A stretch of 64,000 nt of DNA from WJJR01 sp964440935. GTDB taxonomy: Bacteria; Zixibacteria; MSB-5A5; WJJR01. The stretch is taken from NCBI GenBank assembly GCA_964440935.1, contig CAYTTY010000010.1, positions 1 through 64,000 on the forward strand, given 5' to 3'. Position 1 is the stretch's first letter, and each line of letters begins with the position of its first letter. Below are positions 9,429 through 20,025 of the stretch, one piece after another. The translations under genes and the position numbers were made by a program. The notes below the pieces were generated by a model. It was not told where the DNA came from, did not search any database, and saw only the letters and a list, made by a program, of their open reading frames with translations.

Positions 9429-10330
9429 AAACGGTCCTGAGGCTAAGGTCTGATAGATACGGATTTCGGGCTCTACAAGTAGCAGAATTTGACCAACTGG
9501 ATGTCCGTCCGGGCCCCGGGCCCAGATGGACGATCGGCGGTCTGCGATTCTGAGATTTTGAACCCGTCAAACAAAGCTGAAATCGGCGTTCAATTTCTGT
9601 AGACGATTCGAGTACTGAGACTTATATTGAGAGCGGTTTGCTCGTTGCGTAGCTCTCGACCCTATCAGTGATTTGGGGGCACAGAATTAACCAGACCTGG
9701 TGCCGACATCGGCTGACGCAGGTGCAAAGGATCATCCGGTACATGATGGTTGATTGTGATTGAATTTGGCATGCGAGATGATGCTACCCAGGGGCAATGG
9801 TTTCTGCCGGACGTGATCACTTTCTAAACCTACAGCTATTGACTTAACCACTTGCTTTAGGCATATAGAGGTAACCCGTTTTGGGCTAATGCCATACGGA
9901 TTTTTTAGGGATGCACAGAAACAACGGAAGGACATGACGCCAATCGCTAATTCGAGCCACTGTTAAGTGACAGAAGCGCTTGGAGTGGACTATCGGTTTG
10001 TGCTGAGGCCTGTGATCGATGATTGGGCGTCGCTTAAAAGGGTGTTGTGCGCAGTGATGTTTATGCGCAGGAGAATTCTCATACTGACACCCGCTGTGCA
10101 AACTCAGACCTTCAGCGGAGTGGCCCTTCAGGTTCTAACTGTGTGCGATTCGTCAGGATCGGTGACCAAATCGGAAAATTGTCCGATCCTTCCTTATATG
10201 TAAACCAGCTGATTGGTGTGTGACGATTGCCGGTCAGTCCGATAGGAACGAATGAACTGGAGTGATCCCGTTATACCGAATGACAAAGTCTCTTATGTTT
10301 AAATCCCATTTTCCGAGAGGAGTTCACACC
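9429..10330. other. 902-base intergenic region without a convincing gene
   Basis: Divergent intergenic region between ctaB (minus) and the giant VWA gene (plus). Its base composition is more AT-rich than the flanking genes, and small open frames on both strands show no family features. It must contain both promoters, but I could not assign boxes with confidence. No tRNA or strong terminator hairpin was seen. Confidence 0.5.
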
Positions 10331-13300
10331 ATGTCCTGTACTCATCTGATGGTGCAGCGTCTCTGTAGCACTCTGCGCCATGTGGTGCCGGTCGTGGCAA
10401 TCGCCATCTTTTGCGCGGTTGCATTGGTTCCGGTATCAGCCTCGGCTCAGGAAGTCTGGGGTCCCGCGGATGATCCGTATATCCCGGAGGATCGCAGCGA
10501 CCTGTCCTCGAGCACAGGTGACGACGATGACGGCGGTCAGAAGGCTGGGATTCCCCAGGCGGTCGACTCCGTCAACATCAGTTCGATTGATCCGAGTGAC
10601 TTTCCTGAAATATGCACCTATGTCGAAGTTTTGGATGAGAATGGCGACCCCATCCCGAACCTCGATTTGGATAGCTTCTGTGTGTTTCAGGATGAGCAGA
10701 AGATCGATTCCTTCTCCGTGGTGGAGCTGCAAGATGAATGTGTGACGTCGATTGCGTTGGTGCTCGATGTCAGTGGTAGTATGCTCTACCAGGACAAAAT
10801 CGATTCGTTGAAGTCGGCCGCTCATCAGTTTGTCAACCAGATGGACACCTTTGACCGGGTGGCGTTGGTGACCTTCTCGAGCTGCTTCAATGTTCTGCAA
10901 CCGTTCACGTCGGATAAGGCCCTGCTGCATTCGCAGATCAATACGCTGAGTGCATCGGGCCGGACCGCCGCTCTCGACGGCATTTGGGCCGGCGTTGATT
11001 TGACGAAAGCAGAGGTCGGCAGCCGCGCGGTGATTGCTCTCAGTGACGGTATGGAGAACAACAGCGGTAGCTGCGCTGGCTTCTCTGATGGTCTCTTGGA
11101 CGGCTTCACCGACGATTCACTGGCCATTACCAACCTGGCACTGAATTCCGGCGTACCGATCTACACCATCGCGCTCGGCGGGACATTCGATCCGCAGTAC
11201 CTGCAAGGATTGGCTTATGGGTCCGGCGGCGATTATTACTTCGCCCCGAGCGGCTCCGAAATCGCCGGCATTTACAACGAAATCAAGTTCCGTATTTGCA
11301 GCCGCTACCTGATCTGTTATCAGAGTCCCGATACGTTGCTGAACGGTGACTGCCACAACGTGCGCATTTGCCGGTTGGATCCGTCCGGGTTCTGCCAGCC
11401 GTGTGATACGGCCACCTACTGCGAACCGATGCCGCCGCGCATCGCGGTCGATATCGACTGCCAGCCGTGGGACCAGGACATGTCGTTCTGTGCGACGGTG
11501 ACTGATACCGACACACCGGCCGAGTCGCTCACGGTGAAACTGTTCTATCGAAACGACAACAACATCTTCAATGAAGTGGTGATGACGCTGCAAAGCGGCG
11601 ATCAATTCTGTACCACCATTCCGGCGTCGTTCTTCCCGTGTGGGGGCGATCCGGTCGAATTCTACGTGACCGCCTTCGATGGGATATCAGCGGTATCGTA
11701 TCCGATTAATGCTCCGGGTCAGACGGATGTCATCGAGGTCTGCCCGAATTCACCACCCGTATGCGAGGTGCCTAACGATACGACCATCAGCCTGTGTGGT
11801 CAAGGCGAGGTGTGTCTGCCGGTCGGTTGCACTGATCCGGATGGCAACTTGGTGGACGGTTATCCGCAAATCAGTGGTCCCGGCTCATTGGTCGACGGTA
11901 GCTGGTGTTACACGCCGAGCGGTGATGAGACGGTCGACGTTCTCGTGACCTGCCTCGACTCATGCGGTGCCTCGTGCGAGAGTGAATTCTCCGTTGCGTT
12001 CGAGGTGAACGAGCCCCCGGTCTGCGGCTTCAACTGGGAGGACACAACAATCTTCCAGTGCCAGCCGGAGGAAATCTGTATACCCTATTTCCGGAACGAT
12101 CCGGACGGTAACATCGATTCGTGTAACGTCACGGTTGGCGGTGTGACGAAAGCCTGTCCACCGGACGTGTTCTGCTACACGCCGAAGGGCGACGAGACGG
12201 TGACCTTCACGATTCGCTGCTGGGACGATTGTGGCGAGATGTGTGAGTCCAGCATTACGGTGACCTTCGACATCAATGAAGCACCGATGTGTAATGTTCC
12301 GAATGACACGACGATCTTCCAATGCGAGCCGACCGAAGTGTGTTGGTCGCATGCGCCGACCGATCCCGATGGCAACCTTATCGACTGCGAGTGGTGGGTT
12401 GTTGGCGATGAGGACAAGTCGGTGCTCACGCAGGGTCTGTGTGTCACGCCGAAAGAGTCGGGTCCGATTGATATCGTGATCCGCTGCGTGGATGGCTGTG
12501 ACGTAGCCTGTGAAGACACCTTCCGTGTCGACTTTGTACTTAACGAGAACCCGGTCTGTGAGTACTCATACGACACGACGATTTCGCTGTGCAGCAGTGA
12601 AGAAGTCTGTCTGCCGGTCGGTTGTACCGATGACAACCTGGCGAGAGGCCCGACACTGGTTTCGGGTCCGGGATCGATTGAGGACGGGTTCTGGTGCTAC
12701 ACGCCGACCCAGGATGAGACCGTCGAGTTCGCGTATACTTGCGTCGATTCGTGTGGCGCCGAATGCAGCGGCGGCGGCGTGATCGATTTCGAGGTCAACG
12801 AGGCGCCGGTGTGTAGTGCGCTCGTATCGTTGGGTCCGCCGAATTGCACCCCGCCGGTCCATGTCATCTCCTGGATGTCAACAGACCCGGACGGTGATAC
12901 GCTGACGTGTGAAAACACCAACCCGAACGCTACGTTAGGTGACGGTGTGTGGTCGTATAATCCCGTACCGGGCGAGCGCGTGATCGATACGATTCGCTGC
13001 ACCGACCCGTGCGGTGAATACTGTGAAATCTATATCGATATCACCTTCCCCGACCTGCAGCCGCCGGTGTGCGATCTGCCGGGCGATACGTTGATCAGCC
13101 TCTGTGACTTTGGTGAGGAGATCTGCCTGCCGGCGACAGCAACCGGCGGTGCGACCTGTGAAGTCACGTCAGGTCCCGGATCGGTGGAAAATGGATTCTG
13201 GTGCTTCACTCCCGCCGAACCCGGAGAGTACGATGTGACAATCGAATGCCGGACAGAGTGTGATACATGTTCGGGTTCGTTCACCGTAACGGTGGAAGGA

Positions 13301-16300
13301 AACAGTCCACCGGTGGTCGAGTGCAGTCTTGAAGTGACAAATCACTGGGCTGTCCTGCCGGTGATGGGCGATCAGTCGCCGCCGAAATACTTCCTGCGGC
13401 TCGACGGTTTCCTCGACGGCGATCCCAGCCACGAAGTGATCTGGGCGCCGATCAAGATTTGGTGGGTCGAATATGGGGATTCCGCCCATATGTACGGCAC
13501 CATGGAGATCGTTGAGTTCAACGGCAGTCCGGTGGCGGGTGGCAATTATGATCAGACGTGGGGCCTGAACGCCTGGTTCGACAAGACCACTGGTCCCAAC
13601 TCAGATTATGTCTACTATGAATTGCGCAGCATCGGACCACCCGAGATGTGGAACGTCGATGCGCCGTCCGATGTCGGATATCTCTGGCACTACGGCGATC
13701 CGTTCCAGGTTGGTGATGGCGCCAATGACAAAAATGATCATTACGGCGCCTCCGGGTGGATGACCTTTGTGCATGACAGCGCCGGCAACGTTTACGGCGA
13801 CTCGACCGTGCACTGGGCCGCGTCCGACTTCCTGCTCGATCTGATTCCGTGCTTCACGTTCTGTGAAGCCGAAGAATTCTGTATCGACTACTTCGCGTCG
13901 GATCCGGACGGGGATTCACTGGTGATCTTCTCGAATCTGGGCGATCCGGATACCAGTGAGGTGTGCTTCCTGCCGGATACCAGTGGCATCTACACCTTCA
14001 TCATTGGTGCGATCGACGAGTGCCAGGAGACGGCGGTTGACACGTGTGTTTTCTGCATCGAGCTCAATGAGCCGCCGGTGATCACATGTCCACAGGACGT
14101 ACGGGTTGCCTGCGATCAAATCGCTTATGACACGGGTGAGCCGACTGTGTCCGACGAAAATCCCGCCACGGTCGAAGTGACACGTGAGACGGATTCCATC
14201 CCGGGCTCCTGTCCTCAGGAGTGGACGCTGGAGATTTCGTGGATCGCTACGGACGACTGTGGATTGGCTGATACGTGCATACAGAACATCTATCACTATG
14301 ACGATGTCCCGCCGGAAATCGCCTGTGACGATTGCCCGGAGGAGAAAGACGGGACGAGCTTCTCCATCCGCGAACCGCTGGTCGAAACCAAGTCGGGGGA
14401 CGTGTGCCCAACGTCGGCAACGTCCGGCAACTTTGACATCCGTTTCGACAGCGTGACATATGACAACCCAGCGGGCACGTCATCTTGGTACTACAGCTTG
14501 AAGTGGAATGGAACGTCACCTGAGCTGAGTCACTTCACGATCGGTCTGTGTGAGTTCATCGACGATGACGATATTGTATCGTCCAGTCCGCCACACACCG
14601 TCGTGGAAACGGACGGGTCGACGGGTGTCTACGGAATCAAGTGGGACAGTGAGGAGCCGGTTATTGAAACCTTCCCGGCGAATCAGTGGGTCCAGTTCAG
14701 TTTAACCGTAGATAAGCAGTATGAGGTAGCTCCATCGTCGGTTGTGCCCAAAGCGGGACTACAACAAGACATCGTGACTCTCTGCGGAGTTTCCTGTGAT
14801 GAGCGCGATCCATGTGTGGTGCGAATCCCCTGCGATTCGGCGTTCAATCTGACGCCTCCATTGGTGGAGGACAATTGCGATCCCGAACCGTCGATCGTCA
14901 TTATCTCGCGCGATTCGATCCAGGGCGATTGTCCGCAGAGCTACCTGCTGACGGTCGTATGGGAAGCCACCGATGCGTGCGGCAATTCGTCGACCTGCGA
15001 ACGCAAGTATGAGGTGTTTGACGAGGAGCCGCCGACGATCGAGTGCCCGCCGGATACGGTGATCTCCTGCTCGGAGACCAATAAGGACGACGTCCTTGGT
15101 GGTGGCCGTCCGCTGGGCGATCCGATCGTCGTCGACAACTGTGATCCGGAGCCGATTTACGAGAGCGATTTTGAAATGGTCTCCGAGGATCCGTGCTCGA
15201 CGGTTTGGAAGTACAGCTTCTGGGCGTACGATGCCTGCGGCAACTACTCCGACACATGCTATCAGTATGTAACAGTGGTCGACTCAACAGCACCGGTCAT
15301 CACCTGTCCGCCGGATACCATGATTGCATGTGACGAGTTCGACATCGGTCCGGAGGAGTTCAAGGGGTCGACGATTCCGCAGTGGCCGTATGGGGAGCCG
15401 GAGGTGGAAGACGATTGCGACGCCGAACCGAATAAGGTTCTGGCCTCCATGGAAACCGTCTCCGACGATCCGTGCAGCACGGTGATCAAAATCGGCTATC
15501 TTGCATGGGATCGTTGCGCCAACTATTCGGACACATGCTTCCAGTATGTGACCGTCATCGATACGGTCGCGCCGGTGGTGACCTGCCCGGCGGACACCTC
15601 GGTTGACTGTACGATCGATATCAACGGTCAATTCGGATGGGCGACGGCAGAAGACAACTGCGATCCCGAGCCGCGTGTGACTCTGGTCCGGACGGATACG
15701 GCGTACGCGGATATCGGTGAGGGTTGCGACTACACAATCCGTCGCTGGTTCAGTGCGACCGATACATGCGGTAACGAATCCGAAGAATGTTATCAGTCGA
15801 TCACCGTGATTGACACGACGGGACCGATTTGCAATCTGCCATCGGATACGTCGTTCTTCCTCTGTGAAAACACCGAGATCTGCCTGCCGGTGTCGGCCAG
15901 CGACCGTTGCGACGAGGATGTGGAGTGCCGCGTGGTCGACAGCTATGGTGCGGTCGTTGGTGACCAGTGGTGTTTCACGCCCGATACCAGCGGCGTGTAC
16001 CCGGTCATCATCGTTTGTGAGGATGATTGCGGGAACCAGTGCCGTGGCGAGTTCACGGTCACCGTTCGCATCAACCGTCCGCCGACCGTGGTGGCCCCGG
16101 CCGATACATCGTACTTCCTATGCAACCAGGGCGATACGATTTGTGTCGGACCGTTCCCGGAATCCGATCCGGACGGCAACCAGGATTACAACCACGTGCC
16201 ATTTGGCTGGATGGATCCGCCGTTTGTGTGCTTCGTGCCTGATACGTCCGGTGTGTACGAGATCATCTGCTGCACCGTCGACAGTTGTGGTGCGGAAGCG

Positions 16301-19300
16301 TGTGATACGGCCTACGTGACGGTGAACTTCAACACACCGCCGGAATGCCATCCGCCGAACGACACGACCATCTTCCTGTGCGAACCGGAAGAAGTGTGTC
16401 TGCCATACAGTTGCTCCGACATCGACGGCAACCTGATGATCGTCGATCCGTTCAAGACCGGCGAACTCGAAAAGGACACCTTCTGGTGTTATGTGCCGAA
16501 ACGGAACGAAACACTGAAACTGACAGTTCTGTGTGTCGACAGTTGCGGCACCGAGTGCCGGACGGAGTTCCTCGTGACCTTCGTAATCAACGAGACTCCG
16601 ACCTGCGAGGTCCCGAACGACACGACCATCTTCCTCTGTGATACCAGTGAAGTGAGTCTGCCGGTCGGTGGCTTTGACGTTAACGAAAACTTCCTGGATT
16701 GCCGACTGCTGTTCGGTCCGGGAGCGATTGAGAACGGCTATTGGACGTACACACCGCAAGGCGAAGACAGCAGCGTGGTGGTGGTCGAATGCATCGACTC
16801 GTGTGAAGCATCGTGCGTCGACACGTTCGTGGTCCAATGGGATTACAACGAGCCGCCAATTTGCGAGTTCGAGGAATTCTCACCGCCGCAGTGTGTGCCG
16901 GAGCAAATCGTCGTTCCGATCGGTTCGACCGATCCGGAAGGCGGGCCGGTGACGTGTGAAGTCGTCTCAGGTCCGGGCGAGCTGGACGGCCAGCTCTGGC
17001 AGTGGGAGCCGATTCCGGGAACCGACACCTCGGTGGTGATTCGCTGCACCGATACCTGCGGTGCGTATTGTGAGTTGTCGTTCCGCGTCGTGATACCGGA
17101 ACCGCAGCCGCCTGTCTGCCAGGTGCCGGTCGAGGATCAGGAGTTCTTCTTCTGTGAACCGCAATCGATCACGCTACCGATTAAGGCCATCAGCAATGTC
17201 GAGGGTCCGGTGACGTGCGAGGTGGTTGATGGTCCGGGCGAAATCACAGATACGCTGTGGACCTATCTGCCCAAGGGCACGGAGTCCTTCGACGTAACCG
17301 TGCGCTGTACCGACATCTGCGGTGCGTTCTGCGAGGAAACCTTCCACGTGGATGTCACCATCAATAACGCACCAATCTGCGATCTGCCGGGAGACCGTAA
17401 CTTCTTCCAGTGCACACCGACGACCGTGCAAATGCCGTTCACAGTCTCGGATCCTGATGGCAACTTTGCGTTCTGCGAAGTGTGGTCGGGTCCGGGCGAA
17501 ATCCTAGGCAACAACTGGGTCTACACGCCGCAGGGTAGTGAGACCGTGGTCGTGACGATCCGTTGCTGGGATGAATGTGAAGAGTACTGTGAAGGCACCT
17601 TTACGGTTCGGTTCGACATTGATGAAGATCCGGTCTGCAACGTGCCGAATGATACGCTGATTACACTCTGCCAGCCAACGAAGGTCATGTTGCCGGTGAC
17701 GGCCGACTATTTCCGTCCGGACGATGATGCCGGCGGTGACATTGGCGGCGATATCGGCGGGAACAACCAGCCGTCGCGTAAGAGCACCGATCCGAAACGT
17801 GGGACGCGGTACGGGAAGCAGTCGTACGATCCGCGCGACGAACGCAATAGCAACTTTGCGGCCGGCGGCGAAGGTGAGGAGTTCTGCGAGATCATCTCCG
17901 GGCCGGGAATTCTGGCCGATGGGTACTGGGTCTATACGCCGGCTGGTGATGAGATCGTGACGGTCGGCATCCGGTGTACTGATCGCTGCGGCTTCACTTG
18001 CGAAGACGAGTTCACGGTCACGTTTGACGTGAACGAGCCGCCGCAGTGCACCTTCCAGGAGCCGGGACCGACACAATGCATCCCGCCTCAGGTCGTGGTT
18101 CCGTTTGAATCGACCGATCCGGACGGCGATCCGCTGGATTGCCAACTGATCGAAGGCGAAGGCTCGTTGGGTGATGGTTTCTGGCAGTACACGCCGATCG
18201 GTGGTGAATCGTTCGACGTGGTCATCCGCTGCACCGACACCTGCGGCGCCTTCTGCGAGATCGAGTTCACGTACACGGCGCCGAATCCGCAGCCGCCGGT
18301 CTGTGTCGTCCCAAGCGAGGACGTTGTAGAGTTCCTCTGCAATCCGGGCGTTGTCACGGCACCGGTGTCAGCCACTGGTGGTGAAGGCGAGGTGGTCTGC
18401 GAAGTGATCTCTGGCAAGGGATCGATCTCCGGTGGACAGTGGAGCTTCAATGCGACCAAGAGCGAGTCCTTCGAAGTGGTCGTGGAATGCACTGACGTCT
18501 GTGGCAACACGTGTGTGAGTTCGTTCTTCGTCGATGTCACGGTGAACTCCGCACCGGTGTGCAATGTGCCCTCGGGCAACCTGTCCTACTGGGATTGTGA
18601 GGAAGTCGATATCTCACTCCCGGTGTCCGCGACCGACGTTGATGGTCAAGAGGTCATCTGCACCGTTGTGAGTGGTCCGGGACAGATCGTCAATGGCAAC
18701 TACGTATGGTCCACCACGCAGCAGGGCGTCTACGACGTCACGATTGCCTGCTTTGACGAGTGCGAGGCCTTCTGCGAGGAGACTTTCACACTGAACATCG
18801 ACATCAATGACGCTCCGGTCTGCAACATCAGCGATCAGACCTTCAGTGGGTGTGATATCCTGAGCGCCTCCGTGCCGATCAATCCGACCGATGAGGACGG
18901 CAACTTCAGACGCTGCCGGCTGATCGCCGGGCCGGGAACATTGGTTGACGGCAACTGGGTGTTCAACACCACGATCACCGGCCAGTATGATGTTATCATC
19001 GAATGCTCCGATTCGTGTGGCGCCATTTCCACGTGTAGCTTCACGGCAACATTCGAAGCGAATAGCGCACCGATCTGCAACTTCGGCGACACGCTGATTA
19101 CCGTGTGCGGTCCGGAGAGCACCGTGCGCCTCGCGCTGGATGTCATTGATGCGAATGACAACTTCATCGGCTGCACCCTGATCTCGGGTCCGGGATCGAT
19201 TGAGGGCAATGAGTGGGTCTATCACCTGCTCGAAGACCTCCCGGTCGATCTGGTAATTCGCTGTGAGGATGAGTGCGGCATTTTCTGCGAGAAGTCATTT

Positions 19301-19891
19301 ACCGTCTCTTTCGAGTACGGCGATGTGAACCCGTGCGACTTTATGGTCGAAGACACGGTTTACGTCTGTGGTCCGGGCGAGTTCTGTCTCGACATTCCGC
19401 CGGGTTGCGATGCGACATTCGGACAGGGTGTGCAGGGCAGTGTTGACGGTATCGACCTCTGCTTCCTCGCTACGGAGGAAGGCCGTTACTGGGCGAACAT
19501 TGAGTGCACGGACGACTGTGGCAATACCTGCTCCGACACCGCCTACTTCGAGGTGCGGTTCGATCCGACACTGCCGGAGTGCGGGCCGGGAGCGGTCAGC
19601 ACGAAGGACGGTTCTCGCTCCAACGTTCAGTCGGCCGGCTTTGATCCATGTGATTGCCCGGTGCGTGGCGATTTGGATGGCGATGGTGAGCTGACAAGTG
19701 CGGACCTCTCACTGCTTGGCAACTTCCTGAGCAGGGGTGCATTGACGGTTTACGGTACCGAGCACTGCCCGATGGAAACTCGGGCCGATGTCAACTGTGA
19801 CGGGAAGGTCGACATGACTGACCATGATGACCTGAGGTTGTATCTGTTCATGAACGGCGTCGAGCCGTGCAGCGATTGCACCGGCCGGTAA
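10331..19891 (+). CDS. giant secreted VWA/Cys-rich repeat/HYR protein with C-terminal dockerin
   Basis: 3186 residues from the ATG at 10331, chosen because GAGAGGAG lies 6-13 bases upstream and a signal peptide follows directly (cleavage after A-S-A, residue 39). The in-frame ATG at 10262 would add 23 residues before the signal. A VWA domain (about 140-320) has the MIDAS motif DVSGS. From about 474 onward come roughly 21 repeats of about 80 residues, each opening P-P-x-C, then N-D-T-T-I-F-L-C, a S-G-P-G turn, Y-T-P and R-C-x-D-x-C-G. They are interrupted by two unrelated inserts (about 13330-13850 and 14420-14800) and HYR-like modules (about 14080-15830). The end is a divergent dockerin (GDLDGDGELTSADLS). 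Probably a Ca-dependent, disulphide-rich surface fibre or adhesin. Repeat 15 carries a basic insertion (see findings). Confidence 0.9.
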   Translation: MSCTHLMVQRLCSTLRHVVPVVAIAIFCAVALVPVSASAQEVWGPADDPYIPEDRSDLSSSTGDDDDGGQKAGIPQAVDSVNISSIDPSDFPEICTYVEVLDENGDPIPNLDLDSFCVFQDEQKIDSFSVVELQDECVTSIALVLDVSGSMLYQDKIDSLKSAAHQFVNQMDTFDRVALVTFSSCFNVLQPFTSDKALLHSQINTLSASGRTAALDGIWAGVDLTKAEVGSRAVIALSDGMENNSGSCAGFSDGLLDGFTDDSLAITNLALNSGVPIYTIALGGTFDPQYLQGLAYGSGGDYYFAPSGSEIAGIYNEIKFRICSRYLICYQSPDTLLNGDCHNVRICRLDPSGFCQPCDTATYCEPMPPRIAVDIDCQPWDQDMSFCATVTDTDTPAESLTVKLFYRNDNNIFNEVVMTLQSGDQFCTTIPASFFPCGGDPVEFYVTAFDGISAVSYPINAPGQTDVIEVCPNSPPVCEVPNDTTISLCGQGEVCLPVGCTDPDGNLVDGYPQISGPGSLVDGSWCYTPSGDETVDVLVTCLDSCGASCESEFSVAFEVNEPPVCGFNWEDTTIFQCQPEEICIPYFRNDPDGNIDSCNVTVGGVTKACPPDVFCYTPKGDETVTFTIRCWDDCGEMCESSITVTFDINEAPMCNVPNDTTIFQCEPTEVCWSHAPTDPDGNLIDCEWWVVGDEDKSVLTQGLCVTPKESGPIDIVIRCVDGCDVACEDTFRVDFVLNENPVCEYSYDTTISLCSSEEVCLPVGCTDDNLARGPTLVSGPGSIEDGFWCYTPTQDETVEFAYTCVDSCGAECSGGGVIDFEVNEAPVCSALVSLGPPNCTPPVHVISWMSTDPDGDTLTCENTNPNATLGDGVWSYNPVPGERVIDTIRCTDPCGEYCEIYIDITFPDLQPPVCDLPGDTLISLCDFGEEICLPATATGGATCEVTSGPGSVENGFWCFTPAEPGEYDVTIECRTECDTCSGSFTVTVEGNSPPVVECSLEVTNHWAVLPVMGDQSPPKYFLRLDGFLDGDPSHEVIWAPIKIWWVEYGDSAHMYGTMEIVEFNGSPVAGGNYDQTWGLNAWFDKTTGPNSDYVYYELRSIGPPEMWNVDAPSDVGYLWHYGDPFQVGDGANDKNDHYGASGWMTFVHDSAGNVYGDSTVHWAASDFLLDLIPCFTFCEAEEFCIDYFASDPDGDSLVIFSNLGDPDTSEVCFLPDTSGIYTFIIGAIDECQETAVDTCVFCIELNEPPVITCPQDVRVACDQIAYDTGEPTVSDENPATVEVTRETDSIPGSCPQEWTLEISWIATDDCGLADTCIQNIYHYDDVPPEIACDDCPEEKDGTSFSIREPLVETKSGDVCPTSATSGNFDIRFDSVTYDNPAGTSSWYYSLKWNGTSPELSHFTIGLCEFIDDDDIVSSSPPHTVVETDGSTGVYGIKWDSEEPVIETFPANQWVQFSLTVDKQYEVAPSSVVPKAGLQQDIVTLCGVSCDERDPCVVRIPCDSAFNLTPPLVEDNCDPEPSIVIISRDSIQGDCPQSYLLTVVWEATDACGNSSTCERKYEVFDEEPPTIECPPDTVISCSETNKDDVLGGGRPLGDPIVVDNCDPEPIYESDFEMVSEDPCSTVWKYSFWAYDACGNYSDTCYQYVTVVDSTAPVITCPPDTMIACDEFDIGPEEFKGSTIPQWPYGEPEVEDDCDAEPNKVLASMETVSDDPCSTVIKIGYLAWDRCANYSDTCFQYVTVIDTVAPVVTCPADTSVDCTIDINGQFGWATAEDNCDPEPRVTLVRTDTAYADIGEGCDYTIRRWFSATDTCGNESEECYQSITVIDTTGPICNLPSDTSFFLCENTEICLPVSASDRCDEDVECRVVDSYGAVVGDQWCFTPDTSGVYPVIIVCEDDCGNQCRGEFTVTVRINRPPTVVAPADTSYFLCNQGDTICVGPFPESDPDGNQDYNHVPFGWMDPPFVCFVPDTSGVYEIICCTVDSCGAEACDTAYVTVNFNTPPECHPPNDTTIFLCEPEEVCLPYSCSDIDGNLMIVDPFKTGELEKDTFWCYVPKRNETLKLTVLCVDSCGTECRTEFLVTFVINETPTCEVPNDTTIFLCDTSEVSLPVGGFDVNENFLDCRLLFGPGAIENGYWTYTPQGEDSSVVVVECIDSCEASCVDTFVVQWDYNEPPICEFEEFSPPQCVPEQIVVPIGSTDPEGGPVTCEVVSGPGELDGQLWQWEPIPGTDTSVVIRCTDTCGAYCELSFRVVIPEPQPPVCQVPVEDQEFFFCEPQSITLPIKAISNVEGPVTCEVVDGPGEITDTLWTYLPKGTESFDVTVRCTDICGAFCEETFHVDVTINNAPICDLPGDRNFFQCTPTTVQMPFTVSDPDGNFAFCEVWSGPGEILGNNWVYTPQGSETVVVTIRCWDECEEYCEGTFTVRFDIDEDPVCNVPNDTLITLCQPTKVMLPVTADYFRPDDDAGGDIGGDIGGNNQPSRKSTDPKRGTRYGKQSYDPRDERNSNFAAGGEGEEFCEIISGPGILADGYWVYTPAGDEIVTVGIRCTDRCGFTCEDEFTVTFDVNEPPQCTFQEPGPTQCIPPQVVVPFESTDPDGDPLDCQLIEGEGSLGDGFWQYTPIGGESFDVVIRCTDTCGAFCEIEFTYTAPNPQPPVCVVPSEDVVEFLCNPGVVTAPVSATGGEGEVVCEVISGKGSISGGQWSFNATKSESFEVVVECTDVCGNTCVSSFFVDVTVNSAPVCNVPSGNLSYWDCEEVDISLPVSATDVDGQEVICTVVSGPGQIVNGNYVWSTTQQGVYDVTIACFDECEAFCEETFTLNIDINDAPVCNISDQTFSGCDILSASVPINPTDEDGNFRRCRLIAGPGTLVDGNWVFNTTITGQYDVIIECSDSCGAISTCSFTATFEANSAPICNFGDTLITVCGPESTVRLALDVIDANDNFIGCTLISGPGSIEGNEWVYHLLEDLPVDLVIRCEDECGIFCEKSFTVSFEYGDVNPCDFMVEDTVYVCGPGEFCLDIPPGCDATFGQGVQGSVDGIDLCFLATEEGRYWANIECTDDCGNTCSDTAYFEVRFDPTLPECGPGAVSTKDGSRSNVQSAGFDPCDCPVRGDLDGDGELTSADLSLLGNFLSRGALTVYGTEHCPMETRADVNCDGKVDMTDHDDLRLYLFMNGVEPCSDCTGR

Positions 19892-19914
19892 AGCCATTTG
19901 CCAGCACATACCGC

Positions 19915-19946
19915 GAGGGCGGAGCTTCGGCTCCGCCCTCTCTATT
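19915..19946 (+). terminator. intrinsic terminator after the giant gene
   Basis: A perfect 11-base-pair GC-rich stem (19915-19925 with 19930-19940) is capped by a TTCG tetraloop and followed by TCTATTATG. It lies 23 bases after the stop codon. A second, weaker inverted repeat follows at 19950-19981. Confidence 0.8.
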
Positions 19947-20025
19947 ATGTGCCCGGCACGGCAGACAGGTCGAGCCGGGCATATTTCTGTTGCCCGAGCG
20001 GGGGACAAGGCCTTGCTTTTGGTGA

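Noticed and set aside
9967..10203. 78-codon frame in the region before the giant gene
   Set aside because: No ribosome-binding site, atypical composition and no family features.
10262..10330. Upstream ATG extending the giant gene by 23 codons
   Set aside because: The ATG at 10331 has a strong GAGGAG site and begins a normal signal peptide; the extension would bury that signal.
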